A DNA stretch of 64,000 nt. Origin: Salminus brasiliensis (lineage: Eukaryota > Chordata > Actinopteri > Characiformes > Bryconidae). The notes under the pieces are model-generated. The model saw only the letters and a list, made by a program, of their open reading frames with translations, was not told where the DNA came from and did not search any database. The DNA is taken from assembly GCF_030463535.1 (NCBI RefSeq), contig NC_132896.1:25543709-25607708 (forward strand), written 5' to 3'. Within the stretch, counting starts at the first letter, position 1; every line of letters starts with the position of its first letter. The translations under genes and the position numbers were made by a program. Of this stretch, positions 1 to 12,624 are shown piece by piece.

Positions 1-295
1 CCGTAGGCGGAGCTTGCCGGAACACCAGTGGGAAAAGAAACGTGAGGCATGCAAGAAATACACGAAGTACAGATTGAATGTGACAGACATACATCCCAGA
101 GAGGCAAACTGATATTGCACAAGCCTAGTTAACAATAGCAATATATTATATATAATAATAAATAATAATAATCCAGGCTTAATTATGTCTGCACTGATAG
201 ATCTAAACATTACTTAAATAGAACATTTCCAGCAATGTGAAATTAGAGCTAAAATGTCTCAGCATACAGCCTGTTATGCCACATAAAATAATAAC

Positions 296-327
<32 letters not shown>

Positions 328-1150
328 GGAAGAAAGTTATTAATAACAGTCTGACAAGGGTTAGAAAGTCCTCTCTACTGCTTTGGGACTTGCAGCGAAT
401 CACAGTGAAAGCATAATCTCCCTAATGGAGAAAACTTTTAAAACCTCCCAGAAATGGCCAGTCTAATAAAATTCCTCCAAATGTGCAGCAAGAATCATCC
501 ATGAAGTCATTAAAGAACCTAGATGACCATTTAAGGAACCTCAGGCCTCATTCATGTCAGATCAATGACTGTTGTAGACATGGACCCCGTGTTTACATTC
601 CCTTAGGTTCTATAGAAAGGAAGTCAAAACTGTCCGTCATGTTGTCAAAAAATAAATACTATACTACCTAGTCCATCATGTCTAACTTACACTACCGTTA
701 GCTGGCTGGCTAACAGCTAATTAGATCACATATGCCATTTTATGATAATATCAGACTTACCAGAAAGAACTTTGTACAGAGTGTCTGTTAGTGCGACTAA
801 CAGTTTAACACCACATGATCAGTAATAATATGATTACCCTGCTAGCTCAACTACAACTGATCCTGCCCCATGCAATGAACAGAACAATCCTGCAGACTGT
901 CTCTTCCAGCCAAGGCTGTCAATCACTTCATTCCTAAGTGTAACCCCGCCTTCTAACAATATATAGCACAATAATGTTTTACAAACTGATATCTGCAGGA
1001 ATAAACTGTGCCAATATTAGCACTGGGAGAACTGACTGTTGGAATTAGACACTGGAGATAGAAAGACAGTTTAGAGGAGAAAAATGGAAGATGGAAAAAG
1101 CACTGTCCATGCTTTCCTACAGCCATTGCTTCAGATAATGGGAAAAAAAC
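1..1150. other. Intergenic, nothing recognised except a (TAA)n run
   Basis: AT-rich sequence with no recognisable coding exon or RNA gene. It contains the trinucleotide repeat at 285-327. Confidence 0.6.
285..327. repeat. (TAA)n microsatellite
   Basis: Near-uninterrupted ATA/TAA repeat. Confidence 0.95.
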
Positions 1151-1159
1151 TATATCCAT

Positions 1160-1480
<321 letters not shown>

Positions 1481-1519
1481 TGACCCCTCTTCAGAGATAC
1501 AATTGCAGCTGTTGTTGAG

Positions 1520-2383
1520 TTATTAAGTTTAGGAGGGCAATTACATTTTTACAAAAGCTGCTGCAAAGCTTTATGTAATAAACATGCAAAAAAAAGATTT
1601 TTTTCATAGCACTGTATAGCAACATATGTTGACCATTATGTGCTTAGCACAACCCCTCTGAGCTCTACTGTCCCACTTTACAAGGACACCCCTAGTTGTT
1701 GCACCACTCAGTCATAAATTGTTGAAGGATGGACCTTTCCATCTGACATATGCTCAGACGACTAGGAGTCAGGCAATGAATTAATTAGACAGAGATGAGG
1801 CGAAGGCCGAAAGCCAACACAGCTAAACCGAGAGTCCAATTTACTCAAACCAAGCCACAATGAGAAGCCAGTGCTTTGTCTTCAGTTCTTTCAGTTCTTT
1901 GAAACACCAACAAAGCCTACAGCAGCTTGTAATCTCCCCAGCATCCTCGCTGAGCCCTTTAAAATCGGACAGGTTAGTATGTTCCCTGCAATCGCAGCCA
2001 TTAATTTCCAGTACTAAACGAGTGCTCGCTGCCTTATGAGTAAATAATTGTATAAATGGAACAAATAAACGGTTTTATCTCAATTACAACAAAGGCCTTG
2101 AATGGTACTCATCGCCTTTGCGCATCTTTAAAAAGGAAAGCGCTTCTTCTGTTCGTTCACTCAGCAACGAGACCTTTGTTCTTAATGATCGTACATCTGA
2201 ACACACTCAGACTAGACTGTGTGAAGCCTGGGTGAATAAGGGTGCTACTATTGTTCTAAGCCAATTAATGCTAAGAGGGGAAAAAGGCAGTAGGACAGAC
2301 ACTGTTTGCTAATGCTCTTCAATGCAGACAAAATCAGCAGGAGAAAATTATGACAACGCAATTATCATACTAAAAAAAACTTA
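1520..2383. other. Intergenic, nothing recognised
   Basis: No coding, RNA or repeat signature that I can support. Confidence 0.5.
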
Positions 2384-2592
2384 ACATGTCTAGAAAAAAA
2401 AATTAAATGCTTTGAGCGATTCTATGGAAGAGCCATTTTTGTAAAAAGAAATGTGTGAAGAACCTTGAAAATGGTAAATTTGCATTAAATGAAGGTTCTT
2501 CACACTCACAGATCTCATTTACCAAAATGCTTCTTCTAATTGGGCATCGCTCAAAGAACCCTTTGTAGCACCTTCATCTTTTGGAGTGTAGG
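2384..2592. mobile_element. MITE-like palindromic repeat
   Basis: A 14-bp perfect inverted repeat (2453-2466 and 2492-2505, arms GTGTGAAGAACCTT / AAGGTTCTTCACAC) is nested in longer imperfect arms built on 'ctttgagcgat…' and '…atcgctcaaag', bounded by AT-rich ends. A related fragment lies at 39640-39725, and the AGGTTCTT-type motif recurs near 52970-53040. Confidence 0.7.
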
Positions 2593-3647
2593 TGATTGTA
2601 ATCTGAACAGTGGAGCTGACGCAGAAGGACTTTGGGACTTAAGGAGTTGAGGATTATTTCTTGGTGTCTGGATTTTAATGAACAGGTTACATTGTTTCTA
2701 ACAGCGACTGCAGGCTTTAATTGTGGCCCAAGCTCTGCTGTAATCCGTGTTGTCGATGCGTCCCTTTCATTATCGCCGCTTTCCTGTTCACAGTGATGTC
2801 CACAGCACAGTTGTGAAGAAACACTGTCACCTCTGCGGTTCTGGAGGACTGAATTGTACAGGTCAGTGACACAGCCTCACCTTCTGCTGCGTCCTTTTCT
2901 TATACAGGTTTAGTCAACAACATGAACAGCAAATTAAATGTAGTGCTTTTACTTTCAGTCTTTGCTCCAATTAATCAGGAGCTTAACCACTCTGGAAAGC
3001 AGCAATACACTTGGAGTCTATTACGTACTTCAACCCACTCTGATCATGTTGAGGAAGAAGAAAAGGAGAAAATTAAGGAAGAAAAAGACAGTTAATTGTG
3101 TGGTAACGTGTACATGAGTCTGACACCCTGCCTTATTCTGAAATTTGAATTTTCTCACTGTGACTTTTTAATTTAAGCAGTTAGAGCCACCCTTAAGGCC
3201 AATGAGCCAGACCCTTCATCCTCACCTGTCCCCTGGGTGCCGCAGCAATGTATGCCTACTGCTCCGGGCATGTGTGCTCACTGTCACTGTGTGTTTTTGA
3301 TCCCTTCACCCTCCTGGCAGCGAGGGCTGACCACCATGCTAGGCCCAAGTGATTACTGCCACTGCATGTGTTTTTAATAATAATATTAATATGTAATATT
3401 ATTTTAATTATATAATATTATATAATAATAATAATAATAATAATAATATAATTAAATTATTAGATATAAATCATTATTTTTGTAGTGATAATATTATAGA
3501 ATAATAGAATATTTTAAAATGATAACAGTATTATTATTATTATTATTACTACTACTACGAAAGGTAATGTAAGTAATAAAGGATTCTTAAGCTAATCTTA
3601 AGTGTTGCAAAATATACACAAGTATAAAAAGAAAAGGAAAAAAAAAA
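2593..3647. other. Intergenic; possible SINE fragment, AT-rich stretch
   Basis: 3235-3375 resembles the body of the tRNA-headed SINE seen elsewhere in the window ('CTCACTGTCACTGTGTG' region) but is too short to be sure. 3375-3560 is low-complexity A/T with ATT/TAA units. Nothing else recognised. Confidence 0.4.
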
Positions 3648-3662
3648 AATATATATATATAC

Positions 3663-3714
<52 letters not shown>
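3648..3714. repeat. (TA)n microsatellite
   Basis: About 67 bp of alternating TA with two ACAT interruptions, preceded by a poly-A run. Confidence 0.95.
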
Positions 3715-3716
<2 letters not shown>

Positions 3717-4139
3717 CCTTTATTTATAGGGATTCTTTCATACACATGGTAGCTACAAGGTAGTGATGACCAAAAAATCATAAAATAAATTATGTGAACT
3801 GATAAGCTGTAATTATAAAAGACACTAGAATAAAGTGGCGCAACTGAGAGCCGACTCCAACATCAGGAGATCATCATTTCACAGCCATCTGTGACCAGGA
3901 GCTACAAGATCACCATGCCCAATGCCAAGCGCCAGCTACCATGGTGCAAACCCAGTACTGGGGTATGAACCCAGTCGTGTTTGTGATTCAGAGCTCATCA
4001 TCCAACATCAGTATGTGACCCAACTAATGCCTTTGTGGCTGAGTTTGATCAAATCCTGCAATCCAGTGATGTTTTAGGATCTAGTGTAAAGCTCTTCTTG
4101 AAACGTAGCGGCTGTTACTGGAAGGGAAGACCATATTTA

Positions 4140-4407
4140 CCATTTGTGACGGACACAGACGGAATTTGGCTTCCGCTTTTATCCCATCCATGAAGTGAAC
4201 ACACACATACACACCAGTGAAACACACACAGTGGACAGTGAGCACACATGCCCGGAGCGGTGGGCAGCCATTGCTGCAGCACATGAGGAGCAGGTGAAGG
4301 GCCTTGCTCAATGACCCAACAGTGGCAGCTTGCGGAGCCCGGGTATCAAACCCACAACCCTTTCATCAGTAGCCTGGAGCTCTAACTGCTGAGCCACCAC
4401 TGCCCAC
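4140..4407 (-). mobile_element. tRNA-headed SINE, older copy
   Basis: Minus-strand copy of the same SINE family as at 55126 and 58037: head 'GTGGTGGCTCAGCAGTTAGAG' (4407 downward), B-box-like GGGTTTGATACCC, then the conserved body ending near 4140 in a diverged tail. Confidence 0.75.
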
Positions 4408-4472
4408 AAAAGGGGGTGTTGGTGGCAAATTCTCTTTTAATACCCTTGGTATTGAAATAAATGTTGGATGGG

Positions 4473-4500
4473 GAGGGTGTCTACAAACATTTGGACAAGT
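4473..4500. mobile_element. Terminal fragment of the 'TATATGGAC' MITE
   Basis: GGGTGTCTACAAACATTTGG followed by ACAAGTA matches the end of the full copy at 8974-9331. The rest is absent. Confidence 0.6.
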
Positions 4501-4714
4501 ATTGAATAAGGTTTGAATTAAATTTGATCTGTTTAGTCAGACAAACTGAGCTGAGTACTCACAAACACCTATAAACACTGGTGTCCCAAACATTAGGGTG
4601 GCTTGAAACAAAGGACTATGTATCAAAATGCTGTGATTTCCACATGCTAAAACCAAGATGTAGAAAAATACCCTTCATGCAATTTGAGAATGTTCACATT
4701 TAGAGCTTTGGGGT

Positions 4715-5045
4715 ACAGGGCTCTTCTCTAACTGTTGGCCCCATCATTAGGAGATTGCCGGTTCAATCCCCCAATTGATGACACAGCCATCTGTGGCCAA
4801 TTACGCTCTCAGAGAGAGGCTCTTCAATCTCTCTAGGTGAGTAGAATGACTCTCTATTCCCACTCTAGAATGATTATTAAAGTGACCCTCTTTCTCACTC
4901 AGCGCAGTGCTAGCCAGTGGAGGCGTCTGTTAGCTGACGTAACTGAACTGGTAGTTAGTGATCTCCTCCAAGAGTGTTGAGCGGTCACATGACAATGCAT
5001 CAGCAGCAGTTTAAAAACTATGCGGTCGGCTGGCTTTGTGTGACT
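4715..5045 (+). mobile_element. Possible SINE-like repeat
   Basis: A tRNA-like head with a B-box-like GGTTCAATCCC at ~4760 is followed by a body that resembles parts of 62470-62690 and 24260-24350 (motifs such as 'AGTGGAGGCGTCTGTTAGCTGA' versus 'GGCGTCTGTTGACTGA'). Family assignment is tentative. Confidence 0.45.
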
Positions 5046-5070
5046 TAGAGTAAGCGCATGCTGTCTTTAC

Positions 5071-5111
<41 letters not shown>
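5071..5111. repeat. (TAA)n microsatellite
   Basis: About 13 units of ATA/TAA. Confidence 0.95.
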
Positions 5112-5112
<1 letters not shown>

Positions 5113-6036
5113 TAATTGTATTGTATTGCTATATGTCTGTGATTTCTATTATTTATATGATATTTTAAAGAAAATTCAACAAAAAGTAACAACAAAAAAA
5201 AAAACAAGTTCCAACACCGCTGGGTTAAATGACCCATCACAAGACCCTGCAAACTGCAGCTGAAAATGTTGACGTGGTGTTCAGCCCTGCCCTCGATCAG
5301 TATCAGCAATGGGCGAATCGTACTGAAAGATGTTGGTTATCGGCCCCAAAAACACTGAACAGTCAATCTCTAATAAAATCTTAAATCTTCTTTTTAAAAA
5401 ATTAGCGTTCATATATTCTTTTTGTTCAAACCTTTGAACAAAAGACATTAACAGTTAAAGTTTATGCAAACAGTATATTTGATTAAATAGCTACAAAAGT
5501 AGCCAACAAATACAAGTGGTAGGCTAATGTTGGCCAACTACATTAAAATTTCACAGATAACAATAATGTCCTTATATGACCTGATATTTAGCTCTTTTGA
5601 ATAACATCAAAAATGGGCTCTAACCACCAAAATACATTAAAATCAAACATTATAGCTACCATTAGCACAATATAGCAAGCTAACATTAGCAAGTTCAGTA
5701 ATCAGTCACACATCAACAGCTCACTTAATTAGCAATAGAAAAACACCCATATTGCACAGTTTACTTACCGATTTCTGTCAACTATGACTTTGTACTGCCT
5801 GCTGAAGAAAAGCTGTTTAGCTGACTCTGTTGTAACTGCTGTAATTGGCTTCCACAGGTTCTGTTCAATTACAGAAAACTGACCCATTGGCTAGGTGGTT
5901 GCAGTCACAATCAGCACTAAACTCAATGGCTGGGCTACACCAAAACGTCTTAGAAACTACTCAGAATTGTAGAAATGACTTCCATATTTCGGGGGAAAAA
6001 ACAACCCAGTAGATTTTAGCAGTATAAGACTGCAAA
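5112..6036. other. Intergenic, nothing recognised
   Basis: AT-rich with several GCTAA/TTAGC words and no coding or repeat family I can name. Confidence 0.5.
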
Positions 6037-6068
6037 CCCCCCCCCCCCCCCCCCAAAAAAAAAAAAAA
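6037..6068. repeat. Poly-C/poly-A junction
   Basis: 18 consecutive C followed directly by 14 A. Confidence 0.95.
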
Positions 6069-6242
6069 CAAACAAAAAAAACATCACAGCATGGACAAAA
6101 AGTATACTGCAGTATTGATGTGATTATGACAACTCACCTATATTTTATGATGTTATATTATATTATATTATATTATATATATTATGATGCCACAATAATA
6201 ATTGTAAAAATGCAGCGTCATCCGAAGATGAATGCTAATTTG

Positions 6243-6685
6243 CTGTAGGGCTGGGTGATATGGTAAAAACACCATCACAATATTTAAAGACATTTTTTCT
6301 TTTTACATGACACACGTAACCACAGACTAAATACTTAATTAGTGACAGATACTAATATTCAGATACTCTCCTATTCTGAGTACAGTGATTTGTATTCTAC
6401 TAAACCTAGTTTAATTACACCACTTGCAGTTGATCGATGTTCTTTACATTTACAGAAAAGTACCCTTTAATATCCAAGTCAGCATGGGACCAAAGTACTC
6501 TGCACTACACTTTGCCCAAGTACTCCTGGAAAAGGTGGGTCTTTAGTCTGCGTTTGAAGAGAGTGAACGACTCCAGGGGAAGTCCGATCCACCACTTTGG
6601 TTCTTTAAGCGCGAACAATATTGCCAATATGCTTAGAAAAGTATATCGTGCAACACGATAACAATCGCCATATTGCCCAGCTTTA
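6243..6685. mobile_element. Non-autonomous hAT-like element
   Basis: The ends are inverted: TAGGGCTGGGTGATATGG at ~6246 and the complement of CGCCATATTGCCCAGCTTTA at ~6685. This 'ctgggcgatatgg' terminus is typical of hAT-derived repeats in fish. No transposase coding is recognisable inside. Confidence 0.65.
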
Positions 6686-8014
6686 ATTTGCTGCTATATA
6701 AAAGTCCTGATTTAATGTACCTGTTAACAAGAGACTCGACACAGGATATAATTAGGTGGAGGTTAGCAAGGCAAAAAAGCCTAATTGACATGGGTCAAAA
6801 ATCACTGGCATGCACTTAATATGAGCTCTGCACACATAATCAATTAAACAAGATAACGCAGAAAAATTATGAATCCATTGCAATTTAATTAGCACACCAA
6901 TGCGATCCCAGCACCGGCATGTCCTCAGTAAGCCCAGATAAACCGCTACTTGCACACAGCGCACAGAAAATCACCACAGTTGGCGTGCCAGTTGTAGCGG
7001 GTTTTTGCTATTGACTTCACCTCGCATGCTGCTCTGTGGTGCTCAGTAACTTCAGGGCAGATGAAGAGTTTTATCTCCATGTGCATATTCATATCCATTT
7101 GACCGGAAGCGCCGACACTGTACACACGGATTACACACACAAATTTCCCCTCCTACACAAAGCTCTGGGAATAAGTACATCTTTTCACAGGCTAGGATGC
7201 ATATTCATCGTGTGCATTCACTCATGCATGCGTGCACACATCACAACACACACACACACACACACACACACAAGCACACACATGCACTAAACGCCTGTAG
7301 CGCTCTATTGTATTAAAATGAAGATAAGCTGCTTGCCTGATGCTTAGCGTTAACCTTTGCTTGTGCTTACTTTGCTTATTTCCAGTGTGAAGAAAAAGAC
7401 ATCTTAGGGCTATTGTCAATAGGGGCATTCAAAACTGCACAGTCCTGCACATTACAGGCTTTACAGACTCAGCCTGTCCAGTGACTGGACCTATTTTGAG
7501 GGGATGTAGCACTAGCCCCGTACATGGGGAACATGCCTGTGTTTCTATTAAGATCAGCATCTCGTTAGCATCGGTGCTAGCTCTCCCACCAACCTGGACC
7601 ACCCCACCCCCCGTATCCACACTCACACACACACACATATGGCCTTATTAGAGTCTTTTGTGTGATTTCCTGCCTATATTGAAGCATTATCCAAGCAAAC
7701 AGTGAAAGATGGTCCTCATTATGTTCTGATCTCCTGAAGCAACGCAGATCGGCACATCATGGCCAACGTGGACATCTGCAGCTGGTACAGTTCATTTACC
7801 CTTCCTTCACAAACCAGCTAAACTGGCAAATGTTGCCTCACACAAACAGCTTTATCTCTAGGCAGAGCTCAAAAGGGGCAAACAGGCAGCAGCAATTACA
7901 AAAAAAGGGCCTCGCTTACAAGCCTCATGGGATCTAACATGAGAAACACAATCGTCTGAGAAAATGGGACAAACAGTTGACGTTTGTCCACTGACCACTG
8001 ACCTGCATAGAATA
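6686..8014. other. Intergenic, (CA)n at 7245-7273, otherwise nothing recognised
   Basis: A (CA)n microsatellite plus scattered CA-rich patches; no supported gene. Confidence 0.5.
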
Positions 8015-8275
8015 TACACTATATGGACCAAAGTATTGGGACATCTGCTCATTCATTGTTTCTTCCGAATCAAGGGTATTAAACACGAGTTTCTCCTGCT
8101 TTTGCTATCCAGGGAACGCTTTCTACTAGATTTTGGAGAAGCATTGCTGCAAGGAGTTGATTGCATTCAGCGACAGGAGCGTTAGTAAGTTCAGGATGTT
8201 AGCTAGATGATAAAATCCCCAACTCAGCCCAGAAGTATTGGATAGAGCAGTATCGTTCCAGTGAACACTGTTCCA
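8015..8275 (+). mobile_element. MITE of the 'TATATGGAC' family, truncated
   Basis: Starts TACACTATATGGACCAAAGT, then the family body ('CTCATTCATTGTTTCTTC…'). It decays after the 'CCCAGAAGTATTGGATAGAG' region, and the second terminus is missing. Confidence 0.8.
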
Positions 8276-8973
8276 TACTGAGGGTTGAATACTTCTTTTT
8301 TTTAGAGTAGAAACTGTAGTTCCAGATATTTACACTGTAATAGTTCTAGTTTTAGATATCAGTGTTCTTCTTAATAGTCAAACCCAAAATAAAGGGTAGA
8401 TATCAAAAACGGCACTGTAAAACCTAACTGCGACTTTTGGCAAGTTATCATTTTCCCTGCTGCCAAGTGTGGCGCTATGCTAGATGGATGCTACAGTGTC
8501 ACTCGTGCACTCATGGAGGATTAAGATGATCTTCACACTAAAATGGTTTTGGGGAAACTGGGCCCTGATCAGATTCTGGCCTTTGGCATGCTTTAGAGAG
8601 AGTAGTTAATCTATCAGCAGCTGTAATTTTCATAAACATGAGTTTTGTTAGGCAGCGCTGCCAAATGTAGGTCCGCTATGTGTACACACTTGGCAGGAAA
8701 TTGAGTTTTTGCTTGTTAATTTGATGAAAAATGAAGCATTTGTTATTCACTTGAAGAGTCCAGAACTGCATCAAAGGTTAAATAAAACTACAATTTAAAT
8801 GTGTCCTACTTTCGGGTTTTGGGCCCATGGGAACAAGAAACCCAGACTGTTTTTAATATTGGAATGTTCATGTCTCATATTGTCACAGATGATGTGCATC
8901 TGATTACACACTATATTATAGATTATTATAGCAACACAGTTTTGTCTTCCCGTTTCTTTGCTTTAGCAATAAT

Positions 8974-9331
8974 TACACTATATGGACATATATATTGGGA
9001 CACCTGCTCATTCATTGTTTCTTCTGAAATCAAGGGCATTAAAAAGTCTGTCCTGCTTTTGTCTCTACTGTCCAGGGACGAGTTTCTACTAGAATTTGGA
9101 GCATTGCTGCGAGGACCTGCTTGCATTCAGTATTCAGGTCAGGATGTTGGATTAGCTCATCCCAAAAGTATTGAATGCATCATTCCAGAGAACACCAAGC
9201 TCAATGCTGGGGGGCCTTGGACCCCTCTAGCCCCTCTGCTCTAGAGAGTGCTATTTTATTGGCAGTACTTCTCTGCAGGGACTAGGCATTTATTAGGAGG
9301 GGTGTCCACAAACATGTGGACAAGTAGTATA
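8974..9331 (+). mobile_element. MITE of the 'TATATGGAC' family, both ends present
   Basis: Left end ACACTATATGGACATATATA and right end GGTGTCCACAAACATGTGGA followed by CAAGTAGTA are imperfect inverted repeats. TA dinucleotides at the edges suit a Tc1/mariner-type target site. No coding. Other copies: 8015, 19706 (inverted) and 39238. Confidence 0.85.
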
Positions 9332-11449
9332 CAAATCAAAGAGAGTTAAAAGAGTAATTAGATATAAAACACTTTGGCAACACCAAGAGAGGTAGGACAC
9401 CCAGAACTGCAGTGTTGAGGTCATCAGACTCTTAGATCATCACCTATTAACCTGCAGGTTCACTGCACTACAGCTCAATGCTGGGGGGGCTTCACACACC
9501 TATCACATAACTTTTCTATTGGCAATACTTCAATACAAAGATCTAGAGAAGCTATGTTTGTGCATTTGCACATCTGTGTCTGTAATGGGTGCAACCGGAC
9601 CACAAGAAGAGAAACCGGGGTCCACTAAGTTATCAAAGAACTAATTTTTACCATGACATCTTAAGCCATGACATCTCAAAGAAACATTCAGTTCCTTGCC
9701 TGGTTGTACACTCAAGAAAAACCAAAGCGGGACTCCTGGAACACACTGAAGATCACGAAGATTCCCATATTATTTAGTGACTATGTTGTCCATGACATCA
9801 CTTCAGCTTCTTAAACCCACTCCATCATTTGTCAGTCTTGTTGGCGTAAAGAGGAGATGGAAGGACGGATGGGCCTCCATGATATGTCAACGTTTGTGAT
9901 GGGTGAGCGAGTTTGGCTTTATCTTAATTGAGGTGGAAACCAGCTCTAGAAGAGGCTCTCAGTTCAAGGCACTTGTAGCTCCTGAGGAGTGCTTGTTCTC
10001 TTTCAGAAAACCGCACAAAGCCCGGACGCACTAAAGCCCTGCTTCAAAAGGAGACGACATCGAAAGTACAAATGCATCGACAAATACATCACATGTTTAT
10101 ACCGAGCATGGCTCATCAGGCTCTACAGGTCTCATTTAAAGGGTTACGATTCTGCTTGTAGCAACAGGAGCCAGAGGGAGGGTTTTGGGTTGGACTAAAT
10201 ACATTACTGAGAAGAGTTTGGGCAGAAACAAAGCAGCTCTGTGTTATTCAGTGCTGGAACAATGGGAGCGGGAGGGGAGCTGCTCAAGCTTTTATGTGCC
10301 TGGAGACTGCCCAGTGAAAAACCTGAAGATTCCATTTGCAAAAAGGAAAAAAAAAAGGAAAGAAAAAGACGGCATCAGTGAGTGCTCGCATCAGCAAGAG
10401 CGACCTGACCAAAGGGTTCAGCTGAAATAGGGAGTAATGCGCGCCCTTAATGTCGGCTTTCGGATAAGCTGTATATCTGAAAGGAAAGACAGAAAACAGA
10501 AGGCTTGTTATATTTCACTTCAGTCAATAAAGACCCCCGGTGTCAGTTATTTCAGTCTTATTCTGGGGGATTTCACTTACTGGATTGGAGTAAATCTGGT
10601 TAATTAATTGGCCGATTCAAGGATTTAGTTCAACCCAAAAGCCTAAATCTGATTAGGGAACTGTTTAAAAGCAAGCTCTTGCTGATTAAGTTAGGTATAT
10701 CGGAGAATATAGACAAAACAACCCCTGTGTTTTCATGCATTTTGTGACTCGTGTGGATGTTATTTACTCCTGTGTTCATCTACTACAACACATCCACCAA
10801 TCACTGAACCTGTAATTAACACCTAATTAAAGAGTGAGTTAAAGTTTAACCCACTATTTGCTTAAAGACTGTTCTAGCAGGTTTGTGAATGGCAATTTCA
10901 AAACAACCGAATTGATCCTGCATGGAAGGAAAAACCACGGCGCTAATTGCGGCATCTCTGCTCCACAAACGTATGGATTTCCAAGCATGTGTGCAATAAG
11001 ACGAAGACAAGAACATCTGTTCTAATAATATCCTGCTGCACACCTACGCTCCACCCGAAGGCTGTCAAATTAGACCTCCGATCACATTCATACATTAATC
11101 ATAAACTACGGTGACACATTTATCATCGCAAATCAATTAGAACAAATAAGCCTACTCACAATTTACATAGTTATTTGTTTTCCTTTCTTATTTGCTTTAT
11201 TTGCCATACCTGACAGTCCCAGACAATTTACTGGTGGTTCCACAAATAGGATGTCATCACAAAGCTCAAGCATACCTCACAGTTACGCTGTTTCTTTAAG
11301 GATATTGGTGATTTTTTATTTTTAATATAAATATAGATCCTCCAGTTTCTCAGGCTCAAAAGTGATCAGACATATAAACCAATATAAATAAAAGGGTTAT
11401 GGTAAAGCATTTGCAGTCCACCCATGAACATCACCCTTGAGATGCTTAG
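9332..11449. other. Intergenic; MITE fragment near 9466-9600, otherwise nothing recognised
   Basis: The 9466-9600 stretch repeats the MITE's internal words (CTCAATGCTGGGGGG, GTGCATTTGCACATCTGTGT). The rest shows no coding or RNA gene I can support. Confidence 0.45.
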
Positions 11450-11753
11450 CCAGGCCTATACTGCAACCGTCTTTAGTTGCTGCTTGTTTGTGGAGCTCTC
11501 TGCCTGCAGTTTTGCCTTCAGTTAGAGTAAATCCTGCATGATTGCGCTAAGCTTAGACTGCGTTTCAATTCTTAGCCTTAAGAAGCTCTTGGGTTGCTTT
11601 TGCAGTATGTTTTGGGCGATTGTCCTTCTGCATGGTAAAGCGCTTTCCACCTGTCCACCGGTTTTTGCAGCATTTGACTGAATCTGAGCAGAAAGTACAG
11701 CACATTTCAGAATTCAGAAGGCTACTTCTAGCAGTAGCCAGATCATCAATTAC
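11450..11753 (-). pseudogene. Tc1-like transposase remnant (minus)
   Basis: The minus strand encodes MQKDNRPKHTAKATQELLKA at ~11640-11580, the second catalytic-Asp motif of fish Tc1 elements, preceded by NSEM and VIDDL-type words of the same family. The 3' part of the reading frame is lost and a different Tc1-like element abuts at 11754. A sister fragment is at 36770-37130. Confidence 0.85.
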
Positions 11754-12510
11754 AGTGCCTATAAAAAGCATTCACCACCTTGGATGGTTCCCCTTTTATT
11801 GTTTTTGGAAATGGAATCATGGTCAGTATAATTTGGCTTTTATTAATAAGAATTTATATATATAAAAAAAACTTCAATGTCAAAGTGAAAACATCATGTC
11901 AGAGTTTTAACATCAGTTACATTTAATTGTAAAATTAGTGACTGCATAAATAGTCACCCCCTTTAAAGTGACTGACCTAATTCAACAGAGGTCCAGACAG
12001 TTGGTGCCAGTAGTCTCACAGTTAGTGAAATGGAGATCACCAGAGCGCAGTGATAGTGTCAGTGGTTAATCAGTAGTCCTGGCTACAAACACAACATGAA
12101 GACAGAAGAACGCTCCACACAACTCCAAGAAAAGGTATTAAAAGAGTATACGTTAGTGGACGGATCCTATAAATTCTAAACGTCCCTGCACATCCCTCGG
12201 TTAAATCCATCAGTAAGAAATGGAAGAAATATGGCACGTGTTAATCTGCCTAGAGCAGGTCGTCCTTGCACATCAAGTGACCGGGTAAGGAGACTAGTGA
12301 GGGAGGACACCAAGACACCTATGACTACTCTGAAAGAGTTCGAATTATCAGCAGCTAAGATAGGAGAGACTCTGCATACAACTGTTGCCCAGTTTCCTCA
12401 CTCAACTGGTTCTTTGGTCAGATTAGACCCAAATGGAGCTTTCTGGCCATCAGACTAGATGATGTGTCCACCAAACACTGCACATCGTCACAAACACACC
12501 ACCCACTGAA
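11754..12510 (+). pseudogene. Second Tc1-like element remnant, inserted in the first
   Basis: Begins ACAGTGCCTATAAAAAGCAT just after a TA, the terminus of a widespread fish Tc1-like family, with the usual AT-rich leader ('AGTCACCCCCTTTA'). From ~12225 it codes WKKYGT, then LPRAGRP and RVRRLVREDTKTPMTTLKE: the end of the first helix-turn-helix, the GRPR-type hook and the start of the second. No catalytic domain follows, so it is truncated. Confidence 0.8.
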
Positions 12511-12624
12511 GCATTTATTTAATTTATTTAGTAGTCATAGGTTACTGATTAGCCTCCCGCTCTAGTGTCCTTTTTCCATTTATTTATTTTTTTCAATTGT
12601 GCATTACCCGGTCTCCAAGACAAA

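Noticed and set aside
10185..10430. 81-codon Lys-rich open frame as a novel gene
   Set aside because: No family resemblance, no splice or promoter context, and length within chance expectation.
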